This document shows, in pieces, positions 44,844 through 54,040 of a stretch of DNA of 64,000 bases. This DNA comes from Pelosinus fermentans JBW45 (lineage in GTDB: Bacteria; Bacillota; Negativicutes; DSM-13327): assembly GCF_000271665.2 (NCBI RefSeq), contig NZ_CP010978.1:4943001-5007000 (forward strand). Reading direction: 5' to 3'. The notes beneath the pieces are model-generated. The model saw nothing but the letters and a program-made list of their open reading frames with translations. It did no database searches and was not told the DNA's origin. The number at the start of each line of letters is the position of its first letter. Position 1 is the first letter of the stretch. Position numbers and translations under genes: made by a program.

Positions 44844-46223
44844 CTACCCTTGCTGATAGAATTTTTCATACATAGAGCTTCGATATGATTTATATTTGTT
44901 TTCCAGCAGAGTATTGGTGATGCGATCCAACAACATCATTGTACCCGTATAACCTACAGATAAAAGTCGCTGTCCTCCTACCCGATCATGAATGGGAAAC
45001 CCCAGTCTCACGAGAGGAATATCACCTTTTTCTGTAAGATATCGACCATCGGAAGGACCAATTCCAATATTGACTTTTCCTTCCTTACTGGCAGCTAAGA
45101 TATGAGAGAAATCTGTTTCAATTAATATCTTACTTTGTTCTACGCACTCAGCTACTGCTGCTGTTACTAATTGATTGAACTTCCCGATTTGACTGCCTGT
45201 AGCCACAACTGCTGGGAAAACGCCATTTTCTACACAAATTTTGGTTACCGCATAGACCATTTCCGGCTCACCAAAAATAACACTTCTTCCTTGAAAATTA
45301 TATTTATGAGAGTCAATCATCCCATCTAACAAACGTCCACGCTCTTGTTTAATACTTTCCGGAACATTCTTTCCAGTAATTTCTACTAAGGTATTGATAA
45401 ATGCATCTGTACTTTCCACACCCATGGGTATGGCTATATTGTATAAAGGAATACCAAATTCTTCTTCCAAATATTTTCCTGGAGAAATCCCATCCTCTAT
45501 GGTTATTCCCATTTGGATGGTCGCTACAGCCCCGCCCATAGATCGTATATCCGTTATTTTAGTCCCGCCATTGCTCATCTTGGTATAAGGTTTTGCAAAA
45601 GGGCGATCCAGGGTATCGGAAAAATCAGGATATAATACATATTCAATTTGCATGAGAGCTAACATACGCTTTATTTCACGAATATCAGCAGGACTGATGT
45701 TGGGAATAATAATATTTATTTTGTTATTTTTTTCTACAGCTTCCGTTAGCTGCATCAATATTCTTTTTAGAGTAAAAAAATAACCTTCAAAGTGACTTCC
45801 GCCATAGCCAGGCGTGGAAGCCGTAACAATAGGAAACTCTTCCATCTCTTTATCAATGAGATATTGACCCGTAATTCTCTCAATATCTTCACCAATGGTT
45901 TCTGCTAAGCAAGTCGTTACAATACCAATCAAAGCGGGATGATATACCTTCCTAATATTGTCCAAAGCTTGTCTAAGATTCTTTTCCCCGCCGTATATGG
46001 TGCCTTTTTCATTTAAAGAAGAAGATCCTACATCAACAGGCTCGTTAAAATGTTCGGCAATATGCCTGCGCATGTAGGTACTACAGCCTTGGGACCCATG
46101 AACAATAACCATGGACTGTTCGATTCCCTTTAATGCTAATATGCCGCCCATTGGCATGCACATATTGCAGGGATTCTCATTCACATTCCGAAAAGGCACA
46201 TTCTCTTTGTTTTTTTCAGCCAT
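44844..46223 (-). CDS. nifN: NifN, FeMo-co scaffold beta subunit
   Basis: A 459-aa NifK-like protein. Cluster-ligand cysteines: NPCNMCMPMGGILAL, VHGSQGCSTYMRRH, VTTCLAETIGED. It partners NifE in the NifEN scaffold on which NifB-co matures to FeMo-co. It overlaps nifE by 8 bp and precedes nifB. The call over NifK rests on the presence of a separate nifDK pair and the nifE overlap. Confidence 0.93.
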   Translation of the reverse strand: MAEKNKENVPFRNVNENPCNMCMPMGGILALKGIEQSMVIVHGSQGCSTYMRRHIAEHFNEPVDVGSSSLNEKGTIYGGEKNLRQALDNIRKVYHPALIGIVTTCLAETIGEDIERITGQYLIDKEMEEFPIVTASTPGYGGSHFEGYFFTLKRILMQLTEAVEKNNKINIIIPNISPADIREIKRMLALMQIEYVLYPDFSDTLDRPFAKPYTKMSNGGTKITDIRSMGGAVATIQMGITIEDGISPGKYLEEEFGIPLYNIAIPMGVESTDAFINTLVEITGKNVPESIKQERGRLLDGMIDSHKYNFQGRSVIFGEPEMVYAVTKICVENGVFPAVVATGSQIGKFNQLVTAAVAECVEQSKILIETDFSHILAASKEGKVNIGIGPSDGRYLTEKGDIPLVRLGFPIHDRVGGQRLLSVGYTGTMMLLDRITNTLLENKYKSYRSSMYEKFYQQG

Positions 46224-47595
46224 GGTTCGCCACCCCGCTTTTCATTCCCAATGCATTAAGACTCTTCCATACAGGAGAACAGACGGTAGAATATACTTCT
46301 TCAGCAAAATTAATGGCACCCTCAAAACCGCTTAAAGGATGTTTGCGATCATGATTATGATCAATAAAGGCAATCCCTAATTTATAGGCCAAAGGCCGTT
46401 CTTTTACTCCGCCTACTAGTAGATTAGCACCCTTTTCCATCATGAATTTTTCCAGTTCAGCAGGATTCGCATCATCTAGAATCACCGTACCGTCATCCAC
46501 TAACTCATTCATGATTTCATATTCCTCTTTTCTGCCGGTTTGCGTACCAATCATCACTACATCAATACCAATTTCCCTAAATTGCTTAATCAGAGAAATA
46601 GCCTTAAATCCTCCACCAACAAAAATGGCAGCCTTCTTGCCTTCCAGCTTAGTCCGATAGCCTTTGATAATGTCTTCTACTCTAGCAGTTTCTTTAGCAA
46701 TCAACTCCTCTGCCTTAACAATCATAGACTCTTCTCCTAAAGCAGCCGCAATATTGCGCAATGAGGTGGCCGTATCCTCAATACCTAAAAAGGATATTTG
46801 AATATAAGGAATCTGGTAGAGTTCTTCCATTTTTCCCGCAAGATAGATCATCGATCCAGCACACTGTATGATGTTTAGCTTGGCCTTAGGGGCTGATTTC
46901 AAGGCTGTATAATGCGAATCACCCGTAAATGTAACGTTTAATTCTACCCCCATCTGCCGTAAATAATTTTGAATGATCCAAGCTTCCCCAGCCAGATTAA
47001 AGTCACCTAAATAGTTAATACTATTGTTCTTTTCGATTACTGCAGGCGCAGAGGGTTTTATCAAACGAAGCAACGCATCTCCTGCTGCCCTGTAGCCTGC
47101 AGATTTATTACCAATAAATCCGCTAGACTCTACTGGTATCACTTCAATATTATGTCTTCGAGAGGCGGCGTTGCAAATGGCTTCCAAGTCATCACCAATT
47201 ACGCCGACAATACAGGTTGAATATACAAATACTAGTTTTGCCTGATATTTATTCACCAGTCCATCAATTGCTGCTGCTAATTTTTTTGCGCCGCCAAAAA
47301 TAATGTCCTGCTCTTTCAAATCGGTAGAAAAGCTATTGCGATATAATTCAGCACCACTACTCAGGCTGCCGCGAATATCCCAGGTATAAGTGGCACAGCC
47401 AATTGGTCCATGTACCAAATGTATGGCATCTGTAATTGGATTGAGCACGACTCTGGCTCCACAATACACACAAGCCCTTTGGCTTACACAGCCGGCAGAA
47501 CTGTCCGTATCACATTTAAGCTGTTTCTTATTCTTACCTTTCGTAACAATAAAATCATCTCGTTCTGTAATGCTTCCTGCAAGATCTTCAGCCAT
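46216..47595 (-). CDS. nifE: NifE, FeMo-co scaffold alpha subunit
   Basis: A 459-aa NifD-like protein from the ATG at 47595; the longer frame begins inside a repeat. Cys motifs: CVYCGARVVLNPI, VHGPIGCATY, YSTCIVGVIGDD. The C-terminal DHNHDRKHPLSGFEGA replaces the NifD HSYDYSGPYAGF site. Forms the NifEN scaffold with NifN. About 190 bp separate it from nifK, and this gap contains repeat copy 7. Confidence 0.94.
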   Translation of the reverse strand: MAEDLAGSITERDDFIVTKGKNKKQLKCDTDSSAGCVSQRACVYCGARVVLNPITDAIHLVHGPIGCATYTWDIRGSLSSGAELYRNSFSTDLKEQDIIFGGAKKLAAAIDGLVNKYQAKLVFVYSTCIVGVIGDDLEAICNAASRRHNIEVIPVESSGFIGNKSAGYRAAGDALLRLIKPSAPAVIEKNNSINYLGDFNLAGEAWIIQNYLRQMGVELNVTFTGDSHYTALKSAPKAKLNIIQCAGSMIYLAGKMEELYQIPYIQISFLGIEDTATSLRNIAAALGEESMIVKAEELIAKETARVEDIIKGYRTKLEGKKAAIFVGGGFKAISLIKQFREIGIDVVMIGTQTGRKEEYEIMNELVDDGTVILDDANPAELEKFMMEKGANLLVGGVKERPLAYKLGIAFIDHNHDRKHPLSGFEGAINFAEEVYSTVCSPVWKSLNALGMKSGVANHG

Positions 47596-47659
47596 AGTAC
47601 ATCTCACTCCTCTCCTAAAAACTGTGCCAAAAAAATGGTTTACTAAAACAGCTAAAAAA

Positions 47660-47758
47660 TTGAACCACAAAGGCGCAAAGGACACAAAGGGGACTATTTA
47701 TATATTTATGTTCGTCTTTGTGTGCCGCACCAGCGGCATTGTGCCTTTGTGGTTCAAT
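47660..47758. repeat. Intergenic inverted repeat copy 7, inside the nif operon
   Basis: Perfect 15-bp termini: TTGAACCACAAAGGC (47660-47674) and GCCTTTGTGGTTCAA (47743-47757). The inner part has AAAGGACACAAAG facing CTTTGTGT and a GCCGC..GCGGC hairpin. It lies between nifK and nifE on the transcript and should form a very stable stem-loop. Confidence 0.92.
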
Positions 47759-47784
47759 CATTAAAGATATTACAAAAAGTCTAT

Positions 47785-49173
47785 CTACATTACCAATTCA
47801 AAGTCTTCATCTTTGGCATCTCTGTCTGCTCTGTCTAACAGGGCGTTACTAATCATCTCAATCAGTCTCATGGCACCATGATAACCAACAATCGGCAAGT
47901 AAGAATGAACACTTCTATCTAAAATTGGGAACCCGACTCGCATAAAAGGAACATCTTCCGCCCGGGCAATATATTTTCCATAGGTATTGCCAATCAATAG
48001 ATCTACAGGCTGATTTTTAATCCATTGGTGCAAGGTAAATAAATCTCCTGCACTTTTCACATTAGCCTCAATCCCAGCACCTTTCAGCATACTATTAATG
48101 TCATCTTCAAAGCTTCCTGCTGCAGAATTGGAAGAACCACCTGGCGTCCCCGTCAGCACATGAAGAGGAACCATTCCTAAGCTTAATACAAACTCTGTTA
48201 AACCCGTTACAATATCAGGATCGCCAAAGATCGCTACGGTTTTCCCATGAAAATGGAAATGAGTGTCGGTCATAATATCAACCAGCTGACCTCGTTCTAT
48301 TTCTATTTCTTTTGGAATTTCGCGGGCAAAGCTATTACGCAAGGTCATTAATAACGCATCCGTAGCTTTGATTCCAATGGGTGTTTTAAGGGTAGCTACA
48401 GGAACTTTGTATTCTTTGTTTAAAAGATCAGCGGGATCACTAGAGGCAAAGCGACCAAGGGCCAGAGTGATCTGAGAGTTTCCTGTATCCTTTAACTGTT
48501 CCACAGTTGTACCACCCTCAGGATACATCTCAAATTCTCCCGTCATCGGTGAATCCACGACTCCTGATGTATCAGGGAACATAATATATTCAATGCCCAT
48601 GCTTTCTACCAAGCGTTTTATTTCCCGCATATCTCCAGGATTGACGAAGCCAGGAATAATATTGGCTTGTTCTTTTTTCTCTGGCGACGTACTTTCTGCT
48701 AAATAGCTAACCATCGCTTTTGTCATATTGGAGAACCCTGTGATATGGGACCCAACATAACTAGGAGTGTTCGCATGAATTACCAGTTTCCCCTCAGCCA
48801 CTTCCGCTGTTTTTATAATACTGGAAACATCATCGCCAATGGTTTCTGTTAAACAAGTAGTGTGTATGGCCATAACATCCGGTTTATAGATGTGAAAAAC
48901 ATTTTGTATCGATGCTTTTAAGTTAGCACCACCGCCAAATACGGATGATCCTTCTGTAAAACAGCTAGTGGAAGCCATAACGGGATCACGGAAATGACGA
49001 GTTAAATGCATACGATGGTAAGAGCAGCACCCTTGTGATCCATGGCTATGAGGCAAACATTTGTGAATCCCCAGAGCAGCATACATAGCGCCAATTGGCT
49101 GACAAGTCTTAGCAGGGTTAATAATACCGCCACTTTTACGTTCGGTTATATCTTTTGGTGTACAATCTAACAT
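47785..49173 (-). CDS. nifK: NifK, nitrogenase MoFe protein beta subunit
   Basis: A 462-aa beta subunit of the short clostridial type (C. pasteurianum NifK is about 458 aa; proteobacterial forms about 520). P-cluster cysteines: KTCQPIGAMYAALG, HGSQGCCSYHRMHL, HTTCLTETIGDD. It pairs with NifD and holds half the P cluster. One base separates it from nifD. Strong AAGGAG start. Confidence 0.97.
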   Translation of the reverse strand: MLDCTPKDITERKSGGIINPAKTCQPIGAMYAALGIHKCLPHSHGSQGCCSYHRMHLTRHFRDPVMASTSCFTEGSSVFGGGANLKASIQNVFHIYKPDVMAIHTTCLTETIGDDVSSIIKTAEVAEGKLVIHANTPSYVGSHITGFSNMTKAMVSYLAESTSPEKKEQANIIPGFVNPGDMREIKRLVESMGIEYIMFPDTSGVVDSPMTGEFEMYPEGGTTVEQLKDTGNSQITLALGRFASSDPADLLNKEYKVPVATLKTPIGIKATDALLMTLRNSFAREIPKEIEIERGQLVDIMTDTHFHFHGKTVAIFGDPDIVTGLTEFVLSLGMVPLHVLTGTPGGSSNSAAGSFEDDINSMLKGAGIEANVKSAGDLFTLHQWIKNQPVDLLIGNTYGKYIARAEDVPFMRVGFPILDRSVHSYLPIVGYHGAMRLIEMISNALLDRADRDAKDEDFELVM

Positions 49174-49174
49174 A

Positions 49175-50788
49175 CTATGCCACTCCTTCCTCAGTTACTG
49201 ATCCTTCTAGTAAAGGTTGATTTTTCCATGGTGGGGTTATAAAATTCCAAGTTGGTGAGGCAAATCCCATACTGATATCTTCAGCGAATTTGACAGCACC
49301 ATTAAAACCAGCATAAGGTCCGCTGTAATCATAGGAATGTAATTGTTTCGAGTTAATACCCATTTTTTGAATGACATATTTATCCTTGATCCCGGAAGTG
49401 AAAATGTCTGGTTTCAATGCTTTTATAAATTCTTCTGTTTCAAAATGATTTAAGTCATCAACAATGATGCTGCCATCTTTCATGTCAAAGCGCATGCCTT
49501 TATACTGACCTAAAGGTATTTTGGCTTTTAATTCTTCCAGTTTTTCTGGTGATACTTTCAAACGGAAGCGTTTTTCATCAGCTTCTGCTGTATAGTGAGG
49601 AATGTTTTTACTATCTGCATCTGTTTTAATGGTAGGAATCACTTCACGACCTTCATAATCATCCCGATGAGCAAACTCATATCCGGCTAATAAGGTCTCA
49701 ATGCCTAGTTCACTAAATAGATTTTGGAAATGATGACCCCGGGATCCGCCAACAAAACAAAAGGCTGTTTTCCCTTCACAAATCTTTTTATATTGGTCAA
49801 ATATCGGCTCAATTCTTGCCAATTCGCTAGCAATTACCGCCTCTGTCTTCAAGGTCAGTTCTTTGTCATCAAAATAAAGAGCCATGTTGCGCAAGGATTC
49901 AATTGTCCCTTGGATTCCGATAAAGTTAACCTTAAGCCAAGGTGTACCATATTTGGTTTCTAGCATCTCAGCAATATAGTTAATGGAGCGGTGACATTGC
50001 ACCAAGTTAAGTTCTGCAGTATGAGCATTTTTAATTGCTTCATAAGACCCATCCCCTGTCATAACCGATACTACATGATAGCCGATTTCTTTGAGGATAC
50101 GCTCTACTTCCCAGCCATCGCCACCGATGTTGTATTCCCCGAGAAGATTAATCGGGAACTTAGCAGGAGCTTGTTCTTGGTCCCCAGTACCAATTACCTT
50201 TTCCATTAAAATGTTATTGGCAATATGATGACCTGCGGATTGACTAACCCCTTTATAGCCTTCACAACTAAAAGACAGTACTTGCACTCCATGCTTTGCT
50301 TCTGCCGCTTTAGCAACAGCGCCCATATCATCACCAATCAATCCTACAGGGCAGGTAGCAGAAAGAGTAATGGCCTTAGGATGAAAGATTTCCATAACTT
50401 CATCAATTACCTTAGCCAGTTTCTTTTCCCCACCAAAAACAATATCACTTTCTTGCATATCCGTAGATATGCAGTAATTAATAAAATTCTGTTTTGGATC
50501 GTCGGATTTCGCTTTATTCCTCCGTGTATTCCACGCATAATAGCCACAACCAATTGGCCCATGGACAATATGCACCATATCCTTTATCGGACCTAAAACA
50601 ACGCCCTTACAACCAGCATACGCACAGCCTCTGTTGGTGATAATACCAGGAATGGTCCGGGTATTGGCTTCAATTTGCTGACTTTCTACATCCGATCTTT
50701 TAATGAATATATGTTTTTTGCGATTTTTTTGCACTTTAGCTGGATATTGGTCTAATATCTCCTGAAGTTTTGCTTCATTCATTCCCAT
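49175..50788 (-). CDS. nifD: NifD, nitrogenase MoFe protein alpha subunit
   Basis: A 537-aa alpha subunit with the roughly 50-residue insertion typical of C. pasteurianum-type NifD (region around YEFAHRDDYEGREVIPTI to GQYKGMRFD, about 365-440). P-cluster cysteines: NRGCAYAGCKG, HGPIGCGYYAW, SATCPVGLIGDD. FeMo-co ligands: Cys in LVQCHRSINYIA and His in LHSYDYSGPYAGF. The usual Mo-type ligand set is intact. Follows nifI2 by 16 bp. Confidence 0.97.
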   Translation of the reverse strand: MGMNEAKLQEILDQYPAKVQKNRKKHIFIKRSDVESQQIEANTRTIPGIITNRGCAYAGCKGVVLGPIKDMVHIVHGPIGCGYYAWNTRRNKAKSDDPKQNFINYCISTDMQESDIVFGGEKKLAKVIDEVMEIFHPKAITLSATCPVGLIGDDMGAVAKAAEAKHGVQVLSFSCEGYKGVSQSAGHHIANNILMEKVIGTGDQEQAPAKFPINLLGEYNIGGDGWEVERILKEIGYHVVSVMTGDGSYEAIKNAHTAELNLVQCHRSINYIAEMLETKYGTPWLKVNFIGIQGTIESLRNMALYFDDKELTLKTEAVIASELARIEPIFDQYKKICEGKTAFCFVGGSRGHHFQNLFSELGIETLLAGYEFAHRDDYEGREVIPTIKTDADSKNIPHYTAEADEKRFRLKVSPEKLEELKAKIPLGQYKGMRFDMKDGSIIVDDLNHFETEEFIKALKPDIFTSGIKDKYVIQKMGINSKQLHSYDYSGPYAGFNGAVKFAEDISMGFASPTWNFITPPWKNQPLLEGSVTEEGVA

Positions 50789-50803
50789 ATTCCCTTACCT
50801 CCC

Positions 50804-51214
50804 TTATACTGCACTTTCTCCTGTTTCCCCAGTACGAACCCGAATGGCATCCATTACTGGTAAAACAAAAATCTTGCCGTCACCAACGTTATTACAAGTC
50901 TTATTCGCCTGAATGATTGCCTCTACAATCTTTGCCACATCCTCATCATGAGCAAGGATGGTAAACAACCTCCGAGGAAACAAACTGGTACCAACTAAAA
51001 AATCAGTTATTAGTTTTTCTGCTTCCCCTGTTTGGTCCTCTCCAGCCATAAGAAGGAGTTCTTTTTTTCTTTCCAAAATTAATGTTGGATTGCTTACTAT
51101 CTTACCGCGGCCTTCTACTTTAAAAGCTGTAAAACCAGCTACGCCAGCTTCCACTAAGGCTTTTTTAGTAGCGCCTGTTTTGTTCATACGCACTACGGCG
51201 AGAATTTCTTTCAT
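50804..51214 (-). CDS. nifI2: NifI2, PII-like regulator of nitrogenase
   Basis: A 136-aa PII-family protein (EILAVVRMNKTGATKKALVE, GDGKIFVLPVMDAIRVRTGE). With NifI1 it binds NifDK and inhibits it when nitrogen is sufficient, relieved by 2-oxoglutarate, as shown in methanogens. The longer T-loop and C-terminal signature distinguish it from NifI1. Placement between nifH and nifD is the standard position in these clusters. Confidence 0.93.
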   Translation of the reverse strand: MKEILAVVRMNKTGATKKALVEAGVAGFTAFKVEGRGKIVSNPTLILERKKELLLMAGEDQTGEAEKLITDFLVGTSLFPRRLFTILAHDEDVAKIVEAIIQANKTCNNVGDGKIFVLPVMDAIRVRTGETGESAV

Positions 51215-51229
51215 CCTGATCCCTCCTTC

Positions 51230-51556
51230 TTATAGACTTGGGATTCCACTAGAGATGGTATACGCTTCTTCAATGGAACTTATGAAAATTTTACCGTCAC
51301 CATAAGCACCTTGCTCGCTGGTTTTGGCATATTTTAAGATCAACCGAACCATCTCTTCTTTATCCTCATCACGGATCGCCATCATTAACAACGCTTTAGG
51401 AATTTCATCATAGATGATTCCCGATATTTTAATACCTTTTTGCTTGCCGCGACCGACTACATCCACAACTGTTGCTGCATGGAAACCAGCTCTTGATAAT
51501 TCTGCCAATACTTCATCTTTTTTTTCTGGTCTGATAATGGCTCTAACTAATAACAT
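51230..51556 (-). CDS. nifI1: NifI1, PII-like regulator of nitrogenase
   Basis: A 108-aa PII-like protein (LLVRAIIRPEKKDEVLAELS, TVVDVVGRGKQKGIKI, YGDGKIFISSIEEAYTI). It forms the heteromeric switch-off complex with NifI2. Start after GGAGG. Co-transcribed 3' of nifH. Confidence 0.93.
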   Translation of the reverse strand: MLLVRAIIRPEKKDEVLAELSRAGFHAATVVDVVGRGKQKGIKISGIIYDEIPKALLMMAIRDEDKEEMVRLILKYAKTSEQGAYGDGKIFISSIEEAYTISSGIPSL

Positions 51557-51595
51557 ATTGTTTCCTCCAATATATTTTTTTGTCTTTGAGACTAA

Positions 51596-52465
<870 letters not shown>

Positions 52466-52481
52466 TTACTAAGGATTTAAC

Positions 52482-52549
52482 CCCTAATCTTCATTCCCTA
52501 ATCTTTGTAGTTGAAAAGTATATTTTATTCACTTATAATAAAGATTAGG
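52482..52549. promoter_or_regulatory. Repeated CCTAATCTT motifs upstream of nifH
   Basis: Two direct copies of CCCTAATCTT (52482-52491 and 52496-52505, 14 bp apart) and one inverted AAGATTAGG (52541-52549) flank the plus-strand promoter at 52511-52539 and a minus-strand TATACT (52522-52517) before nifH. They look like operator sites for a regulator of both transcripts. They do not match the NifA, NtrC, NrpR or GlnR/TnrA sites that I know. Confidence 0.6.
52511..52539 (+). promoter_or_regulatory. Consensus sigma-A promoter divergent from nifH
   Basis: TTGAAA (52511-52516), exactly 17 bp, TATAAT (52534-52539), pointing away from nifH. It would start near 52546 and reach the hairpin at 52598-52628. 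Confidence 0.75.
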
Positions 52550-52640
52550 TATATCGAATAAGCCCTGGTGTCTGTTGGGGAATGTAAAGATTGCCGCGCT
52601 TTATGGATACCGCAAATATCCATAAAGCATTTTTCTTTTT
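52546..52640 (+). ncRNA. Candidate small RNA divergent from nifH
   Basis: A self-contained plus-strand unit of about 90-95 nt: consensus promoter just upstream, then a perfect 12-bp hairpin GCTTTATGGATA/TATCCATAAAGC (52598-52628, 7-nt loop) followed by ATTTTTCTTTTT. It has no start codon with a ribosome binding site. It is antisense to the leader of any nif transcript started at the minus-strand promoter at 52826-52854, so it may regulate nif expression in cis or act elsewhere. The transcript itself is inferred. Confidence 0.6.
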
Positions 52641-52689
52641 GGACAATTGCACACATATACTATAGAACCACCTCCTTAAAAACACAGAT

Positions 52690-52721
52690 GGGCTTATAAA
52701 CGAAAGTGCGTTTATAAGCCC
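52690..52721 (-). promoter_or_regulatory. Perfect hairpin in the nif leader
   Basis: A 13-bp perfect stem, GGGCTTATAAACG (52690-52702) with CGTTTATAAGCCC (52709-52721), six-base loop. Seven bases beyond on the minus strand follow TTTTT and then AAGGAGG (52677-52671), a near-perfect ribosome binding site with no convincing ORF after it. Confidence 0.65.
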
Positions 52722-52727
52722 CATTGC

Positions 52728-52799
52728 TCATGTACTTATTTTTTTCTGGTAAAAGGCAAAAAGCTCACAAGGGTTTTTTAAACCACTCGTAAGCTTCAT
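52728..52799 (-). CDS. Possible 23-aa leader ORF overlapping an attenuator-like hairpin
   Basis: An ATG at 52799 just after AGGAAGC opens a 23-codon frame (MKLTSGLKNPCELFAFYQKK then IST). Its first codons lie in an imperfect hairpin, AAGCTTACGAG... with ...CTTGTGAGCTT (52761-52796), which on the minus strand runs into TTTTTG. Translation would melt the hairpin, so the arrangement resembles attenuation. The ORF lies about 20 bp after a good promoter. No homologue is recognised. Coding status is uncertain. Confidence 0.35.
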   Translation of the reverse strand: MKLTSGLKNPCELFAFYQKKIST

Positions 52800-52825
52800 T
52801 GCTTCCTGCCTATTAACTTGAGCTG

Positions 52826-52854
52826 AGTATAGCACATATTATTTAGTGACGCAA
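52826..52854 (-). promoter_or_regulatory. Sigma-A promoter of the nif leader region
   Basis: On the minus strand TTGCGT (52854-52849), 17 bp, TATACT (52831-52826). Start near 52819, about 400 nt upstream of nifH. It may drive the leader ORF only, or the nif operon when the hairpins are read through. Confidence 0.65.
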
Positions 52855-52912
52855 TACCCTTTTAAAATAGTCGAAATATTAAAATTAAACCTTCCGCACC
52901 CACTATACTCAA

Positions 52913-53860
52913 CTAAAAATAATACTGAAAAATCAACATATATACCGGAATAACCACTATGGCTAATATTGTTGTTACCGTAGTCATGATTGCAGCATAC
53001 TCTGCATCTCCTTGATAGGATTTAGCCACAATAGCAGTCTGGGTCATAACAGGCAGCATGGCTTGGATAATAAACACTTTTTTCATTAAGAGAGGCAAAG
53101 GCATAACATAAGTGATTGCCATGACAATCAATGGTGAAATAACAAACCGCCCCAAAAGGATGGCAATCATATCCCTGCTGATCTTTATATTACTCAGTTT
53201 TACACCGTAGATAGCAATACCAATAAAAAGCATGGATAAAGGTGTTGTCATGCTCCCAAGATATTTGCAGGTATCGAGAATAAATTGAGGCAAACTGATA
53301 TCACATAAGATAAGGACCATAGCCAGCAAGAACCCTAACAGAGGGGGAGAAAACACTTTTTTTATTACCTCAACGGCAGAGACCTTATCTTTACCTGATG
53401 TGCCATCGTTGCGAATGCCGCTTGCTCCAATGGTCCAAAATAAAGAAGTATTGGCAATATAATATAGCAAAACATAAGGAACACTTTGTTCGCCAAACAA
53501 TGCCAAATTGACTGGCAAACCAATAAAAATAGTATTTGAAACAAAGAACATGGATCTAAATGTTCCCTGCCGATTAGATTTTACTCTCAAAAGCTTAGAA
53601 AATGCATATCCAACTGCATAACAGACCAACATGGAAGAATAGGGTACAATTAGCCCCGTCGCCAAATGCAGCAGCCCGTCTTTATTAAAAGTATTCATCA
53701 AATTCCATATCATATAAGTAGGCAATGCTACATTGGTAATGATACGGGAAAATAATTGAGAAGCCTCTTCATTAAACCATCCTTTACCCGTAAGAACATA
53801 TCCTGTAATAATCATTAAAACAATGCTAAAGATACTTTCAATTGTGTGAAAAATAATCAT
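52913..53860 (-). CDS. AEC-family membrane transporter
   Basis: A 315-aa protein with about ten transmembrane helices of the auxin-efflux-carrier type (IVLMIITGYVLTGKGWFNEE, FLLAMVLILCDI, PLSMLFIGIAIYG, QAMLPVMTQTAIVAKSYQGD). Bacterial members carry malate, malonate or other organic acids. It lies immediately upstream of the nif leader on the same strand, with about 60 bp between its stop codon and the leader promoter. No functional link to nitrogen fixation is evident. Monocistronic, with repeat copy 8 upstream. Confidence 0.88.
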   Translation of the reverse strand: MIIFHTIESIFSIVLMIITGYVLTGKGWFNEEASQLFSRIITNVALPTYMIWNLMNTFNKDGLLHLATGLIVPYSSMLVCYAVGYAFSKLLRVKSNRQGTFRSMFFVSNTIFIGLPVNLALFGEQSVPYVLLYYIANTSLFWTIGASGIRNDGTSGKDKVSAVEVIKKVFSPPLLGFLLAMVLILCDISLPQFILDTCKYLGSMTTPLSMLFIGIAIYGVKLSNIKISRDMIAILLGRFVISPLIVMAITYVMPLPLLMKKVFIIQAMLPVMTQTAIVAKSYQGDAEYAAIMTTVTTILAIVVIPVYMLIFQYYF

Positions 53861-53900
53861 AAACTATAAACTCCTAACCACCCTTGAAATACACCATAAG

Positions 53901-54016
53901 AAAAGCGCTGCGCGTTCTTTAATAATTAAACCTTTTAACCGCGATGACGCAAAGGGGAGAATCCGCATTTCTCTGTGTTCTCTGCGGATCTCTGTGCCCT
54001 CTGCGTTTAACGTTCT
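53901..54016. repeat. Intergenic inverted repeat, diverged copy 8
   Basis: Left flank AAAGCGCTGCGCGTTCTTT, left arm TTTTAACCGCGATGACGCAAAG, right arm CTCTGTGCCCTCTGCGTTTAACG. The arms mix the two subtypes, so it may be an old or hybrid copy. Confidence 0.72.
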
Positions 54017-54040
54017 CTTTACTTTCTAGAATTAAGCGCC

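Noticed and set aside
47596..47685. N-terminal extension of nifE
   Set aside because: It starts in repeat copy 7; NifE homology starts at the ATG at 47595.
52525..52656. A 43-codon ORF after the strong AAGGAGG in the nif leader
   Set aside because: Spacing from the site is 14 bases, composition is random, and it covers the sRNA hairpin. A 17-codon GTG frame with a CNC motif is equally weak.
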